Positions 63,149 to 64,000 of a stretch of DNA of 64,000 bases are shown one piece after another (position 1 is the first letter of the stretch; the number at the start of each line of letters is the position of its first letter). This DNA is from Streptomyces sp. H39-S7. Its GTDB lineage: Bacteria; Actinomycetota; Actinomycetes; Streptomycetales; Streptomycetaceae. Made by a program: the position numbers and the translations under genes. The notes beneath the pieces are model-generated. The model was not told the origin of the DNA and made no database searches. It saw nothing but the letters and a program-made list of their open reading frames with translations. Where the stretch lies: positions 54,238-118,237 of the forward strand of contig NZ_JAPVLU010000020.1 of NCBI RefSeq assembly GCF_027158205.1. Direction: 5' to 3'.

Positions 63149-63934
63149 GTGACAACCACAACAACCGAGCCGGAGCTGGTGTCCGGTGACCCGATACCGA
63201 CGGACGAACGCGGACCCACCGGCACCCGGTGGTGGCGGCGTCCGTGGGTCGGCCCGCTGGCCACCGTGTGCGCGGTCTTCTTCCTGCACTCGGTACCGCG
63301 GTACCTGACCTTCGATCCCGCGCAGTCCAAGATCCCCGCCAATCCGGACTTCCCCCTGCACTACTCCGTCCTGGTGGCCCACGTCATCTTCGGCTCGGTG
63401 GCACTGGCCTGCTGCTGCCTCCAGGTGTGGCCGTCGCTGCGCCAGCACTACCCGGTCGTGCACCGCACCAGCGGACGGCTGTACGTGTTCGCCGGGGTCC
63501 TCCCGGCGGGCGTCACGGCCATCGTCGTCGGATACGTCAGCCCGTCCGGGCTGTCGATGCAGCTGAGCACCATGACGACCTCGGTGCTGTGGATCGCCTG
63601 CACCGTCGCCGGCTTCCGGATGGCGCGCCAGCGCCGGTACACCGACCACCGCAGGTGGATGATCCGCAGCTTCGCGCTGACGCTGTCGATCATCGTCAGC
63701 CGGATCCTCGGGGTGATCTACGACCACACCATCCTGCCGCCGCCCGTCACCCAGAACATCCCCGAGCTGATCGAGTGGGGCCAGACCCGCGCGGGCATGG
63801 CCTCGTGGCCGGGGTGGATCATTCCGCTGCTCATCGCCGAGTGGTGGATCGTGGAACGGGGTTCCGGTGCCCGGAACAAGGCCCGGCTCGCCCGCCGCCG
63901 CGCGGCAGCCGCGTCCGCCTCGTCGTCCTCCTGA
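63149..63934 (+). CDS. DUF2306 membrane protein
   Basis: 261 aa with about six membrane spans. FLHSVPRYLTFDP, HVIFGSVALACCCLQVWP and HRTSGRLYVFAGVLP, followed by YTDHRRWMIRSFAL, fit the DUF2306 family with conserved His residues that may bind heme or metal. It follows the ferredoxin by 22 bp and probably belongs to the same operon. Role unknown. Confidence 0.8.
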   Translation: MTTTTTEPELVSGDPIPTDERGPTGTRWWRRPWVGPLATVCAVFFLHSVPRYLTFDPAQSKIPANPDFPLHYSVLVAHVIFGSVALACCCLQVWPSLRQHYPVVHRTSGRLYVFAGVLPAGVTAIVVGYVSPSGLSMQLSTMTTSVLWIACTVAGFRMARQRRYTDHRRWMIRSFALTLSIIVSRILGVIYDHTILPPPVTQNIPELIEWGQTRAGMASWPGWIIPLLIAEWWIVERGSGARNKARLARRRAAAASASSSS

Positions 63935-63956
63935 CGCTTCCGGCACCACAACGGTC

Positions 63957-63985
63957 GGGCCGCCACCCATCCCCCGAGGCGGCCC
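63957..63985. terminator. Hairpin after the DUF2306 gene
   Basis: Arms GGGCCGCC and GGCGGCCC with a 13-nt loop, 22 bp after the stop. Confidence 0.55.
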
Positions 63986-64000
63986 CACCCCATGCTGTCC

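Overview
The window is chromosomal DNA of a Streptomyces-type actinomycete. GC is very high, many genes start with GTG, stop/start overlaps (ATGA, GTGA) are common, and intergenic hairpins are strong. The gene content and order (murA-like, acnA, ngcEFG, rok7B7, xylFGH, dxs, permease, fadB/fadA, rnd, orphan response regulator, DUF3000, hemE, hemY, hemQ) match, as far as I remember, the conserved SCO5998-SCO6050 part of the S. coelicolor core. Several accessory blocks interrupt this core.

Layout. 1-1520: the end of an integrative element, with a tyrosine integrase that probably starts at a CTG codon. 1587-3116: murA-like gene with a fused HTH. 3349-7867: a complete 4.5-kb Tn7-like transposon (tnsA-tnsB-tnsC-tniQ) inserted between murA2 and acnA; its ends, repeated end motifs and 5-bp GGGGG duplication are all visible. 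8081-10792: aconitase. 11248-14561: NgcEFG-type chitooligosaccharide/GlcNAc importer. 14607-24867: an accessory island with an aldo/keto reductase and a compact, unrecognised biosynthetic cluster. That cluster has NDP-hexose 3-ketoreductase and 2,3-dehydratase, chorismate-lyase-like protein, AMP-ligase, ACP, a split CobT-like phosphoribosyltransferase, HAD phosphatase, condensation-like protein and GT2 glycosyltransferase. 25047-29776: rok7B7 and the xylFGH sugar importer. 29972-38447: dxs, amino-acid permease, GT39-like membrane protein, DsbA-like protein, NlpC/P60-like hydrolase, SPFH protein. 38518-49283: fatty-acid oxidation (fadB/fadA), rnd, regulator, and heme genes.

49305-55205: a secreted tripeptidyl-peptidase-type hydrolase, a 180-bp MITE, and a cassette of two TIGR04222 membrane proteins, a DUF2063-like partner and a DUF692 (MNIO) iron oxidase. 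One TIGR04222 protein ends in a tail with seven evenly spaced cysteines and looks like the substrate of the MNIO enzyme. 55310 to the end: phosphopantetheinyl transferase, shikimate-dehydrogenase-like and type II DAHP synthase genes, an acyltransferase-3 protein, a Tat-exported BBE-type flavoenzyme, a P450 with its ferredoxin and a DUF2306 protein, probably a shikimate-linked secondary-metabolism region running out of the window.

The strongest candidates for something undescribed are the MNIO/Cys-tail cassette, the CobT-containing island and the cargo-free Tn7-like element. All functional calls come from reading translated sequence and motifs by eye; no database search was run.
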